Notes: a model not told the origin generated them from the sequence alone. Shown: positions 55,891 through 64,000, counted from the first letter of the stretch. The stretch is DNA of 64,000 bases from Erwinia phyllosphaerae (GCF_019132875.1 NZ_JAHSPF010000005.1:186001-250000), one strand, 5' to 3'. Made by a program: numbers and translations.

Positions 55891-56802
55891 TCACAGGTCG
55901 ATACGCATACCGTCCCAGCTGACTTCGATGCCGTGCTGCGCCAGCGCCTGACGCTCGGCCGACTCTTCGTCCAGGATCGGGTTGGTATTGTTAATATGAA
56001 TAAGGATTTTGCGTTCTGCGGGCAGCGAAGCCAGCAACGCGATCAGGCCTTGCTCTTCAGCCAGTGCCAGATGACCCATATCCTTCCCGGTATTGCGACC
56101 TACGCCGGTATTCGCCAGCTCGTTGTCCTGCCACAGCGTACCGTCAATCAGCAGGCAGTCAGCCTTCTGCAACCAGCCCAATAGCTCGCTGTCCGGTTCG
56201 CCCAGGCCGGGCGCATACATCAGCGTTTTACCGCTGCGGGTATCTTCGATAAACAGCGCGACATTGTGGCCGGGCAGCGGTCTGCCGCGATACTGCGAGT
56301 AGGGCGGCGCGTTGCTGAGCAGCGGGATGGCGGTGAACTTCAGCGCCGGGCAGACCGCTACTGAAAAAGGTTCGCCGGGTGAAATAGCATGATGGACAAG
56401 GCCGCCGTTCCAGTGCGCAAGCATCGTAAACACGGGAAAGCCGGTGGTCAGATCTTCATGCACTTCCGGCGTACACCAGACCTGATGCGGACAGCCTTCG
56501 CGCAGGCTCAGCAGGCCGGTCGTATGGTCAATCTGGCTGTCGGTCAAAATAATTGAGCCGATAGCGGTGCCGCGCAGTACGCCATGTTTATTCAGCGCGG
56601 GCGTGGCGGCTATCTGGTGCGCGATATCCGGCGAGGCGTTGCACAGCACAAAGTCGATGCCGTCGTCGCTGATAGCGATAGAGGACTGCGTACGTGCGGA
56701 AGTTTTCAGGGTGCCGTTACGCACGCCCTGACAGTTTCGGCAGTTACAGTTCCACTGGGGAAAACCGCCGCCGGCCGCAGAGCCAAGAACGTTAATTTGC
56801 AT
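55891..56802 (-). CDS. pqqB: PQQ biosynthesis hydroxylase PqqB
   Basis: A 303-residue metallo-beta-lactamase-fold protein that hydroxylates the crosslinked Glu-Tyr intermediate. The N terminus is the PqqB-specific [20 protein letters not shown] with the structural zinc cysteines, and [11 protein letters not shown] carries the metal site. It follows the pqqA-pqqB hairpin. Confidence 0.97.
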   Translation of the reverse strand: MQINVLGSAAGGGFPQWNCNCRNCQGVRNGTLKTSARTQSSIAISDDGIDFVLCNASPDIAHQIAATPALNKHGVLRGTAIGSIILTDSQIDHTTGLLSLREGCPHQVWCTPEVHEDLTTGFPVFTMLAHWNGGLVHHAISPGEPFSVAVCPALKFTAIPLLSNAPPYSQYRGRPLPGHNVALFIEDTRSGKTLMYAPGLGEPDSELLGWLQKADCLLIDGTLWQDNELANTGVGRNTGKDMGHLALAEEQGLIALLASLPAERKILIHINNTNPILDEESAERQALAQHGIEVSWDGMRIDL

Positions 56803-56811
56803 GTGTAGACC

Positions 56812-56844
56812 AGAAAAAAGAGGAAATGCCCACGGCCGTGGGCA
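56812..56844 (-). terminator. pqqA-pqqB intergenic hairpin (partial terminator)
   Basis: The 18-base perfect palindrome TGCCCACGGCCGTGGGCA (56827-56844) lies just after the pqqA stop and is followed leftward by TTTCCTCTTTTTT. In PQQ producers pqqA transcript greatly exceeds the rest of the operon, and this hairpin can explain that. Confidence 0.75.
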
Positions 56845-56851
56845 TAAGGGC

Positions 56852-56923
56852 TTAGCGGTTGGAGATGTACAGCGTAACTTCCAGGCCTAAGCGTAAATCA
56901 ACAAAAGTCGGTTTAGTCCACAT
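56852..56923 (-). CDS. pqqA: PQQ precursor peptide PqqA (23 residues)
   Basis: A short gene encoding 23 residues, starting [13 protein letters not shown]. Glu15 and Tyr19 form the conserved E-x-x-x-Y whose side chains become PQQ. GAGGAG lies seven bases before the ATG. Stop TAA at 56852-56854. It is too short for standard gene length cut-offs and easily missed; it heads the complete pqqABCDEF operon. Confidence 0.96.
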   Translation of the reverse strand: MWTKPTFVDLRLGLEVTLYISNR

Positions 56924-57008
56924 AGCGGAGCTCCTCATGGTGTGAATGAAAATCTGCCCGTTAAGTTCGGCAGGCAATTGGCTTATTGTCAAATATTGAC
57001 TTTTAAGC

Positions 57009-57025
57009 GGCGCAAATGTTGCGCC
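57009..57025. promoter_or_regulatory. Inverted repeat upstream of pqqA
   Basis: GGCGCAA-ATG-TTGCGCC, a perfect 7-3-7 inverted repeat about 86 bases before the pqqA start. Just downstream, the minus strand reads TTGACA (about 56985-56990), a possible -35 element. It may be an operator of the pqq promoter. Confidence 0.5.
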
Positions 57026-57096
57026 TATGTCAATATGATATCAACCCTGTAAGCCGCAAGGTTAATGAGAAAAACAGGCGTAACCTTCTGTCGGGT

Positions 57097-58134
57097 TCAT
57101 TCGCCCCAGGTTTTCTTCAGGACGCGCAGCCAGTTACGCCAGCAAATTTTTTCGACCAGCTCGCGGGAATAACCGGCCTGCGTCATCGCGGCAATCAGAC
57201 GCGGCAGTCCGGCCACGTCGCCCAGTTCGCCAGGCACGCTAATGCCGTCGAAATCCGAACCGAAGCCAACGCCATCTTCGCCCAGCTTTTCCAGCAGCGC
57301 GTCCAGATGACGCACCATTTCGCCCAGCGAGGTACTCTCGTCACGCTTGCCGTCGGCGCGCAGAAAGGCGTTGCCGAAGTTAATGCCGACAAAGCCATCG
57401 CTTTCGGCAATGGCGGCCAGCTGGCGAGCGGTGAGGTTGCGCGGCTGCGGGCAAAGGGCATGCACGTTAGAATGCGTGGCGACCAGCGGCGCATGACTGA
57501 GGTTAGCTACCTGCCAGAAGGATTTTTCATTCATGTGCGACAGGTCGATCAGCAGCTTTTTGCTGTTACAGATCCGTAGCAGATTCAGGCCCGCCGGAGT
57601 TAGCCCCTCGCCGCTGTCGGGCGAACCGGGGAAATCTCCCGTTACGCCGGCGCCAAAACGGTTTTGCAGATTCCACAGAGGCCCAATGCTGCGCAGCCCG
57701 GCGGCTATCCAGCGGTCGAGCTGGCTGCACTCTTCATCCAGCGCTTCTGCCCCTTCAATATGCAGCACCATTGCCAGCACGCCCTCAGCCATACAGCGCT
57801 CGATCTCGCCAACGCTACGGCAGATCCGCGCCTGACCTGCGGAACGATCGGCAATCTGGTGCAGTAACGCGATCTGCGCTTCGGTAATCGCCAGCGGATC
57901 GTGATCTTCTTCCACATACTCCGTTTTACTCTGTCTGGCGTACTGGGCAGGCGGTACAAAAACCGCAAACAGGCCGCCAGCAAAGCCGCCCTGACGTATA
58001 CGCGCCATGTCCAGATGACCACTCAGGGTGCCGTGCAGGAAATCCGCGACGGGATCGCCTTGCTCCTGTAACCACAGGCGCAGCAGAAGATCGTTATGGC
58101 CGTCGAAAACGGGAGAGACGAAAGAAGAGGTCAT
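57097..58134 (-). CDS. Membrane (renal) dipeptidase family M19
   Basis: A 345-residue zinc dipeptidase. M19 metal ligands are FDGHND (residues about 10-15), VLHIEGAEAL, LSHMNEKSF and THSNVHAL. Homologues cleave dipeptides, including some D-residue and beta-lactam-like bonds. It is upstream of pqqA in the same orientation but has no visible terminator between; read-through into pqq is possible. Confidence 0.93.
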   Translation of the reverse strand: MTSSFVSPVFDGHNDLLLRLWLQEQGDPVADFLHGTLSGHLDMARIRQGGFAGGLFAVFVPPAQYARQSKTEYVEEDHDPLAITEAQIALLHQIADRSAGQARICRSVGEIERCMAEGVLAMVLHIEGAEALDEECSQLDRWIAAGLRSIGPLWNLQNRFGAGVTGDFPGSPDSGEGLTPAGLNLLRICNSKKLLIDLSHMNEKSFWQVANLSHAPLVATHSNVHALCPQPRNLTARQLAAIAESDGFVGINFGNAFLRADGKRDESTSLGEMVRHLDALLEKLGEDGVGFGSDFDGISVPGELGDVAGLPRLIAAMTQAGYSRELVEKICWRNWLRVLKKTWGE

Positions 58135-58622
58135 GATGGTTAGCTGTCCACCCAGCTGTGTTATGGATCGGAAGGTACAATGTTAAATAAATAATACCTT
58201 AAAACGTGTCGGGGAAGCGTTTAAAAAGTGCGGTTAAAACGGCTCCGGCGCGATGAAGCCAAAAGCTTATAAAAATAGATCTTAAAGCGGCGTCCCACTT
58301 TAATTAATGCAGCCAGGCTTTATTTATAAAAATAATTTATATGTTCCTGCGCGTTATAAATCGTGCCGGTCTTCTTATGGTCAGCTAAATAAGCTGACTC
58401 TCCCTGAACCTGAACCTGAACCTGAACCTGTACCAGAACAGGCAAGCCTGTTATCACTAGCCAGTTTATTTATGGTCATGCCCCTAAATAAAGAATAGCC
58501 AGCATCGTTTTGCCCTGTTAAGCCGTGCTAAAACGGACGATCGTTTACGTTAACGAATTGTTTATTGACGTTGATTAAAAATATCCTATCGTAATGTCAT
58601 CAATTATATAACGGAGTATCTT
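58135..58622. other. AT-rich gap with hexamer microsatellite and two small inverted repeats
   Basis: These 488 bases contain no convincing gene. They hold GTCAGCT/AGCTGAC (58380-58398), the CCTGAA hexamer run (58403-58432) and AACAGGC/GCCTGTT (58437-58452). The 63-residue frame at 58307-58498 encodes only a Pro-Glu run and is not accepted as a gene. Confidence 0.55.
58403..58432. repeat. CCTGAA hexanucleotide repeat (five units)
   Basis: Four exact CCTGAA units and one CCTGTA in tandem, in the intergenic region between two divergent genes. Confidence 0.85.
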
Positions 58623-59549
58623 ATGATCCCTGAACGCAGAACCACCGTCGCTACGCTGCTGCTGCTGGCCGCTTCCACCTCTTTCGCCCACGCGGCGGAA
58701 GATTTTCGCGTGACCTACGCAGGCTCCATGGGCGTGGTGATGGATAAGGCGCTGGGGCCTGCTTTTGCCAAAGCGCAGCAGGTTAACTATCAGGGCCAGG
58801 GACAGGGCGCTTACGGCATGGCTAATCTGCTGGCTTCCAAAAAAGTGGTGGCGGACGTGTTCGTTTCGGTCACGCCAGGCCCCATTGCAGTGCTGCAAAA
58901 AGCGGGACTCGTAGAGAAAGCCGAGCCGGTCGCCAGCACCAGCATGGTGATTGCTTACAACCCGAAGGGAAAATATGCCCAGGCTTTTGACGCCATTCGT
59001 GAAGGCAAAGCAAACGCGCAGCCGTGGTGGAAAGTGCTGCAAACGCCGTCGCTGCGCTTTGGCCGCACCGATCCCGCCACCGATCCTCAGGGGCAAAACA
59101 TTATCTTTACCATGATGTTAGCCAGCCGCTATTACCAGCAGCCGCAACTGACGAAAAACGTGCTGGGCGACACGCAGAATCCTCAGCAGGTCTTTGCCGA
59201 AGGCGGCCTGCTTTCACGGCTGGAAGCGGGCCAGGTAGATGCGGCATCCGGCTATGAAAGCGCGACCCGCTCTGCAAAACTGCCTTACATCACGCTGCCG
59301 GATGAGATCAATCTGAGCAACCCGGAGCTGGATAAAACGTGGTACAGCAAGGTTAGCTTTGCCATTACCGATGCCAAAGGCCAGCAGAAAACGCTGCATC
59401 CACAGCCGCTGGTGTTTTATGCCGCCGTGCTGAAAAACGCGCCGCATCCTGAACTGGCGCAGAAGTTCGTTAAGTTTATGCAGAGCGAAGAGGGCCAGAC
59501 GCTGTTTAAGCAGAACGGTTATGGTCAGCCGAAAGGCGGCGCGCTTTAA
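58623..59549 (+). CDS. Molybdate/tungstate-type ABC substrate-binding protein (WtpA/ModA-like)
   Basis: A 308-residue exported binding protein (signal to about residue 24, HAAED). It opens VTYAGSMGVVMDKALGPAF, followed by the GQGQGAYGMANLLASKKVVADVFVS block and LRFGRTDPATDPQG, as in tungstate/molybdate-binding (WtpA-like) proteins. Ligand identity is a family-level inference. Its permease starts within its last 29 bases. Confidence 0.85.
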   Translation: MIPERRTTVATLLLLAASTSFAHAAEDFRVTYAGSMGVVMDKALGPAFAKAQQVNYQGQGQGAYGMANLLASKKVVADVFVSVTPGPIAVLQKAGLVEKAEPVASTSMVIAYNPKGKYAQAFDAIREGKANAQPWWKVLQTPSLRFGRTDPATDPQGQNIIFTMMLASRYYQQPQLTKNVLGDTQNPQQVFAEGGLLSRLEAGQVDAASGYESATRSAKLPYITLPDEINLSNPELDKTWYSKVSFAITDAKGQQKTLHPQPLVFYAAVLKNAPHPELAQKFVKFMQSEEGQTLFKQNGYGQPKGGAL

Positions 59550-60303
59550 CTTGCGCTCTTTCTGGCTGGGAATACCGGCAGTTGTCCTGCTGGTTATTCC
59601 TTTTATTACGCTTGCGCTAATAACGCCGTGGCACAGCTTCCAGCTGGCTTATGGTGATGGTCAGGCCATTGGCGTTTCGCTGTTGCTGAGCGCTGTTGCG
59701 CTGCCGATCATTGTGCTGACCGGTATCCCGCTGGCGTACTGGCTGGCGAGAAGCCGCAGCAGCTGGCGCGGCGTGGTGGAGGCGGCCGTGCTAATTCCGC
59801 TCCTGACGCCGCCGCTGGCAATGGGGATCCTGCTGATTTCCACCTGGGGGCCTTACAGTTCAATTGGTGAAGCGCTGTCGGCAGTAAGTTTGCAGCTGAA
59901 TAATAATCCCGGCGCTTTTGTTGTTGCCCAGCTTTATGCGGGACTGCCGTGGTTTGTGCTGTCATCTCGCACGGCGTTTGAAGCGGTGCCGCGCGATATT
60001 GAAGAAGTGGGTGAAACGCTGGGGGCGTCCGTCTGGCAGGTATTCTGGCGGCTGACGCTGCCGCAGGCTTCGCGCGGCCTGGCCGCAGCGCTGGCGCTTG
60101 CCTGGGTAAGGATTATCGGTGAATTCGGCATTGTATTGGTGTTTAGCTACTTTCCGCAGGGAATGCCGGTCAAACTCTTTATCAATCTGCAAAACGACGG
60201 CGTGGAATCCGTCTATACGCTGCTGTGGGCGCTGCTTGCCGTCACGCTACCGCTGCCGCTCTGGTTCGCTATGCGCGCCAGAAAGATCACGCAATATCAC
60301 TGA
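59521..60303 (+). CDS. Molybdate/tungstate-type ABC permease (ModB-like)
   Basis: A 260-residue permease with about six membrane segments and an EAA-type loop (EVGETLGASVWQVFWRLTLP). The ATG at 59521 overlaps the binding-protein gene by 29 bases; a TTG at 59551 just after the upstream stop is an alternative. No ATPase gene follows: the next gene is a convergent MFS transporter, so the ATP-binding subunit must come from elsewhere. Confidence 0.88.
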   Translation: MVSRKAARFNLRSFWLGIPAVVLLVIPFITLALITPWHSFQLAYGDGQAIGVSLLLSAVALPIIVLTGIPLAYWLARSRSSWRGVVEAAVLIPLLTPPLAMGILLISTWGPYSSIGEALSAVSLQLNNNPGAFVVAQLYAGLPWFVLSSRTAFEAVPRDIEEVGETLGASVWQVFWRLTLPQASRGLAAALALAWVRIIGEFGIVLVFSYFPQGMPVKLFINLQNDGVESVYTLLWALLAVTLPLPLWFAMRARKITQYH

Positions 60304-60308
60304 GGCGG

Positions 60309-60444
60309 GAAGGGATAAGCCAATGCTACTTATTCTGTAATGAAGGGATAGGCCGGTGCTACCTGTTCTGTAATGAAGGGATAAGCCAGCGCTACTTATT
60401 CTGTAATGAAGGGATAGGCCGGTGCTACTTATTCTGTAATAAAA
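60309..60444. repeat. 33-bp tandem repeat, four copies
   Basis: Units start at 60309, 60342, 60375 and 60408, each with GAAGGGATA(A/G)GCC and TTCTGTAAT, located directly after the permease stop codon. Confidence 0.9.
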
Positions 60445-60468
60445 GAATAAAAGCGCCGGCTCATTTTT

Positions 60469-61686
60469 TTAAATCAGATCGGTAGAGCTAACCGCGCTGT
60501 TTTTACGGTCGGCCACTTCTTTCAGCAGGGCAAAAATAAAAATCACCATGCCCAGCACCGGCAGAATGGCACCATAGCTGGCGGTTTGCGTCATCGGATA
60601 GCCTTTTTGTACGACCCAGGCACCCAAAAACGCGCCCAGCGCATTGGCAATATTAAAGGCGGAATGGTTCAGCGTTGCCGCCAGCGTTTGCGCTTTTCCG
60701 GCGACCTGCATCAGCCGAACCTGCAACGGTGCGCAGAGCGCCAGGTTAGTGCCGATCAGGAAAGCGCCCAGCATCAAACCGCTGGCAGAAAGCACCATCA
60801 GCGGGAACAGCGACAGGACTACTACGCTCCAGGCCAGAATGCAGAAAATCGACAGCATGATCTTGCGGTCAGCCAGCCTGCCGCCCGCCAGGTTGCCCAG
60901 CACCATACCCAGCCCAAAAGCAAACAGCACCACCGGCAGCCAGAGCGTGGAAAGATGCGCGGCCAGCGTCAGAATCGGCGCGATATAGCTGATAACGGCA
61001 AACATGCCGCCAAAGCCGATAGCCGCAATGCCCAGCGTTAGCCAGATACGAATATTCGCCAGGCCCCGGATCTCTTTTAGCGGCGAGCTTTGGGCTTCTT
61101 CCTGCAAATTGGGGAAAAGTTTGAAGATCAGGATCGCATCGACCAGCGACAGCAGCGACACGCAGGCAAAGGCCCAGCGCCAGTCAAGATGCTCGCCCAA
61201 TAGCGTCGCCGCCGGATTACCCAGCAGCGAGGCCAGCGTCAGGCCAAGCATCACTTTGCCTACCGCCTGGCCACGACGATTCTCTTCCACCAGCGAAGCC
61301 GCCGCCAGCGCCGCCACGCCAAGGAAGGCGCCGTGCGGCAGCCCGCTGATAAAGCGGGAAACGACCAGCGCGTGAGCATTGCCTGCCAGCACGCTGCTAA
61401 CGTTGCCAACCAAAAACAGCAGAATAAAAATCATCAGCTGGTATTTACGGTTCAGTTTTGCGGTACTCAGTGAAAAGAGTGGTGCGCCAATCACCACGCC
61501 CAGCGCGTAATAGCTGATAAAGCGGCTACCTTCGGCAAGGCTGACGTGCATGGCGTCTGCCACCTGCGGCAGCAGGCCCATGATCACAAATTCGCTCAGG
61601 CCAATGGCGAAGGCGCCCAGCGCCAGGGCAAACAGCAGCGGGCCAGCGGCACGGGCCGCGGGAAGAGTCGGGCTTACAGTAGTCAT
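60469..61686 (-). CDS. MFS sugar efflux-like transporter (AraJ family)
   Basis: A 405-residue MFS transporter with 12 predicted helices. It resembles AraJ-type drug/arabinose efflux proteins: FALALGAFAIGLSEFVIMGLLPQVA, SYYALGVVIGAPLFSLS, RFISGLPHGAFLGVAAL and GLGMVLGNLAGGRLADR. The start at the ATG at 61686 gives the family length; the frame's upstream extension to 61827 lacks support. Confidence 0.87.
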   Translation of the reverse strand: MTTVSPTLPAARAAGPLLFALALGAFAIGLSEFVIMGLLPQVADAMHVSLAEGSRFISYYALGVVIGAPLFSLSTAKLNRKYQLMIFILLFLVGNVSSVLAGNAHALVVSRFISGLPHGAFLGVAALAAASLVEENRRGQAVGKVMLGLTLASLLGNPAATLLGEHLDWRWAFACVSLLSLVDAILIFKLFPNLQEEAQSSPLKEIRGLANIRIWLTLGIAAIGFGGMFAVISYIAPILTLAAHLSTLWLPVVLFAFGLGMVLGNLAGGRLADRKIMLSIFCILAWSVVVLSLFPLMVLSASGLMLGAFLIGTNLALCAPLQVRLMQVAGKAQTLAATLNHSAFNIANALGAFLGAWVVQKGYPMTQTASYGAILPVLGMVIFIFALLKEVADRKNSAVSSTDLI

Positions 61687-61892
61687 AAAAAGTGCACTTA
61701 AATTAGCGATGAATGCCGATACCCGGCCGCAAGAAACGACGAGCGCAGAGCGTCTGGCAGGACAGGTGAGAAAGTTTGTTAGCGTGAGGCCGGGTTGGAC
61801 GGCCTCTGTTTTATGCTCTGCCAGCAAGCTGCGCAGAGCGGACGGAGTCTACAGCGAAGCGGGATGCCGACACAAGTATGATGTGATCGGCA

Positions 61893-62747
61893 TCACATTT
61901 CTTGCCAAGTATAGCCGGTGGCGTCCCGAGTGATTTTCCCTGCCGCGCTGCCGCTAAAATGCACGGTAAACAGCGTCGCCTGCTGTTGGACGGCGTAGTC
62001 GAGCAGCCAGGCTCTGGCGCGGCGGGCCGCTTCTTTATCCTGGCAATATACCGAGGAGAGTGCCGGCTCGGATACCTGGATTTCGTTATGCATAACGTCG
62101 CCGGTAAACAGTGCGATTTCTCCAGCGGACGCAAAAGCGATGCTCATATGGCTGACGCTATGGCCGGGCGTCGGCAGAAAGTGGATGCCGGGCAGATACT
62201 CTCCGCCGCTGTCCGCGATGAGTTCTGCTTTTCCGGCATCGATAATGGGCTGCACGCTATCGGTAAACACAATCAGGCGCGGCGCGGCGGCAGGCGTCTG
62301 ATACCAGGCGATTTCACCTTCGGGAATAGCCCATGTTGCATTGGGAAAAGTGGGAACCCAGCGTTCGCCGTCCCACTTTGTGTTCCAGCCCACGTGGTCG
62401 GTGTGCAAATGGGTATGCAGGACATAATCAATATCTTCCGGCTGCAGGCCGGTAGCCAGGAAATTATCCATCCACGGGCTGTTGAGCCGGTCGAAAAGCG
62501 GGCTGAAAGGGCGCGACTTGTTGTTGCCCGTTGCGGTATCGATCAAAAAGCGCCCTTGCGGCGATTCTACCAGCCAGCTGTGAACGCTCATTTGCAGCGG
62601 GCTATCCGGCGTCATGCCGCTGGCAAAGCCTTGCAGCTGTTGTTCGGTCACTTCCGGATAAAGCCTGGAGGCGGGCAGAGTTGCGGTTTGTTCCACAAGC
62701 TTAGTGATTTTTAATTCACCAACGTTCCATGAGGGCAGGCTGCTCAT
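61893..62747 (-). CDS. Metallo-beta-lactamase-fold hydrolase
   Basis: A 284-residue MBL-fold protein with zinc motif HTHLHTDHVGWN, TPGHSVSHMS, TGDVMHN and a final histidine in TVHFSG. Overall layout is like AHL-lactonase/quorum-quenching and other esterase-type MBL proteins; substrate unknown. It is 31 bases from the downstream (leftward) end of the SelT/W/H gene, and the two are likely cotranscribed. Confidence 0.88.
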   Translation of the reverse strand: MSSLPSWNVGELKITKLVEQTATLPASRLYPEVTEQQLQGFASGMTPDSPLQMSVHSWLVESPQGRFLIDTATGNNKSRPFSPLFDRLNSPWMDNFLATGLQPEDIDYVLHTHLHTDHVGWNTKWDGERWVPTFPNATWAIPEGEIAWYQTPAAAPRLIVFTDSVQPIIDAGKAELIADSGGEYLPGIHFLPTPGHSVSHMSIAFASAGEIALFTGDVMHNEIQVSEPALSSVYCQDKEAARRARAWLLDYAVQQQATLFTVHFSGSAAGKITRDATGYTWQEM

Positions 62748-62778
62748 ATTTTTCCTTTTTTATTAGTCAGTAAAAAAG

Positions 62779-63057
62779 CTACGCCCTGTCAATATGCCCT
62801 AAATCCCGCTCGGGAAAACAGTAATTACGCACTCGCTGCTTCAGTTCCTTCACCTCCGGGAAACCGCCGTCCGCCTTACGGTCCCACAGCAGATGACCGT
62901 CAACGGCGATCTGATAGATGCCGCCGGTACCCGGCACCAGCGTTACCGAAGCCAAATCGGTGCCGAAAGTGTGCAGCAGCTCCTGAGCCATCCAGCCCGC
63001 GCGCAGCAGCCAGTTACATTGGGAACAGTATTGAATAGTGATGGCAGGCGATGTCAT
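62779..63057 (-). CDS. SelT/SelW/SelH family (Rdx) redox protein
   Basis: A 92-residue thioredoxin-like protein of the SelT/SelW/SelH family with an N-terminal CSQC motif (redox CxxC in place of CxxU), the GTGGIYQIAVDGHLLWDRK block and GFPEVKELKQRVR. It is probably an oxidoreductase and is the promoter-proximal gene before the MBL hydrolase. Confidence 0.87.
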   Translation of the reverse strand: MTSPAITIQYCSQCNWLLRAGWMAQELLHTFGTDLASVTLVPGTGGIYQIAVDGHLLWDRKADGGFPEVKELKQRVRNYCFPERDLGHIDRA

Positions 63058-63187
63058 GGGTTACGTCCGGCAAAAAAGAAGAAAAGCCATCTTCTGGCGA
63101 ACGTTGGAAGCTGTCAAGACGGCAGAGCGTCACGCTTTGCTTATCGTATAAATCAGCTGGCGAAATGATTGCCATTAGCAATCAATA

Positions 63188-63202
63188 TGATTATCATTCG
63201 CA
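63188..63202. promoter_or_regulatory. Fur box upstream of the TonB-dependent receptor
   Basis: TGATTATCATTCGCA has 11 of 14 fixed positions of the 7-1-7 Fur consensus, with more Fur-like AT-rich repeats just left of it (63160-63187). It lies about 96 bases before the receptor start. Confidence 0.7.
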
Positions 63203-63297
63203 TTCAACATCAGTCAGGGATCGACTGCAATAACGCGCGGCGGGCGCTTTTGGCGGCAATGTGAGTCGATACTAATAATGATTAAAGGCTTACCAGA

Positions 63298-64000
63298 ATG
63301 CTTAAAAAAATTTCTCCTCAGGGATCTTTCCAGACCTCCATCCTGTTTACCGCGCTGGTGGCTGTAGGCTGTGCTTCAGCGGCACAGACTACGACCATCA
63401 CCTCCACCGACAGTCAGCCAGCTACGGACACCGAGCCGCAAATGGTGGTAACGGCACCGCAGCCGAAGAAAGAAGCGGGCGGTAAAACCACTATTACCGC
63501 AGCAGAAATGCAAAAGAAAGGCACTACCGATTTCGGTTCGGTGATGCGCTATGAACCGTTAATCAGCGCCACCGGCGTCAGCGGCGGATCGGGGGCGGGC
63601 AAAAGCGGTTTCGATCGCGGCGGCTACACCGGCTATAACATTCGCGGCCTGGAAAGCAACCGCGTCGGGCTGGATGTAGACGGCATTCCTCAGCCGGAAG
63701 CTACGGGACGTGGCTATGCCAGCCGCGCGGGCGTGAACACCTTTGGCATTGGCCGCGACTATATCGATCCCTATATCTATGGTCAGGTTGATATCGAATC
63801 CGGCGCGACCTCTACAGCCACGGCGAACAATGCGATTGGCGGCGCGGTTTCATTCCTGCCGAAATCGGCGGACGACTATCTCACCCCTGATAAATCGACT
63901 TACTTTGGCTACCAGTCGGGCTACGATTCATCCAACCGCAGCTGGCACAACGGCATTACCGCCGCGGCTGGCGATGAAATTTTACGCGGCGTGCTGGTCT
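63298..64000 (+). CDS. TonB-dependent haem/haemoglobin-type receptor, 5' part
   Basis: The first 234 codons of an outer-membrane receptor cut by the window end. It has a signal peptide (about residues 1-28), a TonB box (EPQMVVTAP), then the plug domain: TTDFGSVMRYEPLISATGV, GYNIRGLESNRVGLDVDGIPQP and VDIESGATSTATANNAIGGAVSF. The pattern is like HasR/HmbR/transferrin-type receptors. The Fur box and the exbBD genes in the window support a role in iron uptake; the ligand (haem versus siderophore) is uncertain. Confidence 0.9.
   Translation, partial: MLKKISPQGSFQTSILFTALVAVGCASAAQTTTITSTDSQPATDTEPQMVVTAPQPKKEAGGKTTITAAEMQKKGTTDFGSVMRYEPLISATGVSGGSGAGKSGFDRGGYTGYNIRGLESNRVGLDVDGIPQPEATGRGYASRAGVNTFGIGRDYIDPYIYGQVDIESGATSTATANNAIGGAVSFLPKSADDYLTPDKSTYFGYQSGYDSSNRSWHNGITAAAGDEILRGVLV

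Noticed and set aside
58307-58498. 63-residue frame with a Pro-Glu repeat
   Set aside because: It has no ribosome site or family features, and its repeat is explained by the CCTGAA microsatellite.
60225-60485. Plus-strand frame of 86 residues over the 33-bp repeats
   Set aside because: It overlaps the permease gene in another frame and continues only because the repeat length is a multiple of three.

Overview
The window is about 64 kb of gene-dense, moderately GC-rich chromosome from a member of the order Enterobacterales, most likely family Erwiniaceae (Pantoea/Mixta/Erwinia type). The placement rests on near E. coli-like ParE, ParC, PlsC, FtsP, MetC, ExbB/ExbD, YghB, YqhC, DkgA, YdcR, YlaC and FtnA, combined with a complete pqqABCDEF operon and Csu-type (spore coat U) pili. 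Genus is inferred from this gene content, not from a database search.

Layout. 1-622: the 3' end of parE. About 680-16270: a roughly 15.5-kb accessory insert between parE and ygiN, which are neighbours in E. coli K-12. It has three parts: (i) a nucleoside hydrolase, a fused permease-ATPase amino-acid-type ABC transporter, its binding protein and a flavin reductase on the minus strand, divergent from a RidA/DUF1028/M20 operon, with a convergent LysR regulator; (ii) a GH3 beta-glucosidase translationally coupled to a polyamine-type ABC transporter whose two permeases are fused; (iii) a flavin monooxygenase. 16310-28360 is core: ygiN-mdaB, parC-plsC-ftsP, a DUF1471 protein, dkgA/yqhC (no yqhD), yghB, metC/exbBD with a Fur box.

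28432-48900 is mixed accessory and core: a CitA-like MHS-family transporter; a five-gene Csu-type pilus operon; an MHYT-GGDEF-EAL protein; ydcR and ylaC; a possible FliB remnant; a short ToxR/CadC-like membrane regulator; a small cupin and an exported oxalate decarboxylase; a PAP2 acid phosphatase; an OmpH-like lipoprotein; an SRPBCC/GNAT pair; ftnA with two Fur boxes; and a NUDIX gene that has lost its Nudix box.

48895-64000: a chemotaxis receptor; pqqFEDCBA (transcribed leftward, with the 23-residue pqqA at 56852-56923); an M19 dipeptidase; a molybdate/tungstate-like binding protein and permease with no ATPase nearby; an AraJ-like efflux pump; a metallo-beta-lactamase-fold hydrolase; a SelT/W/H-family protein; and the 5' part of a Fur-linked TonB-dependent receptor of the haem/haemoglobin type, cut by the window end.

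Functionally, the window suggests a plant- or soil-associated lifestyle: PQQ for periplasmic sugar oxidation, oxalate and glucoside use, solute scavenging, pili and c-di-GMP turnover. The most unusual DNA-level signal is a set of short tandem repeats (33-62 bp units) just downstream of stop codons at five loci. One of them is a 41-bp array built from the 3' coding end of pqqF, and pqqF also carries an in-frame 33-bp x 7 array. No tRNA, rRNA, IS element, prophage gene or true CRISPR array was seen.
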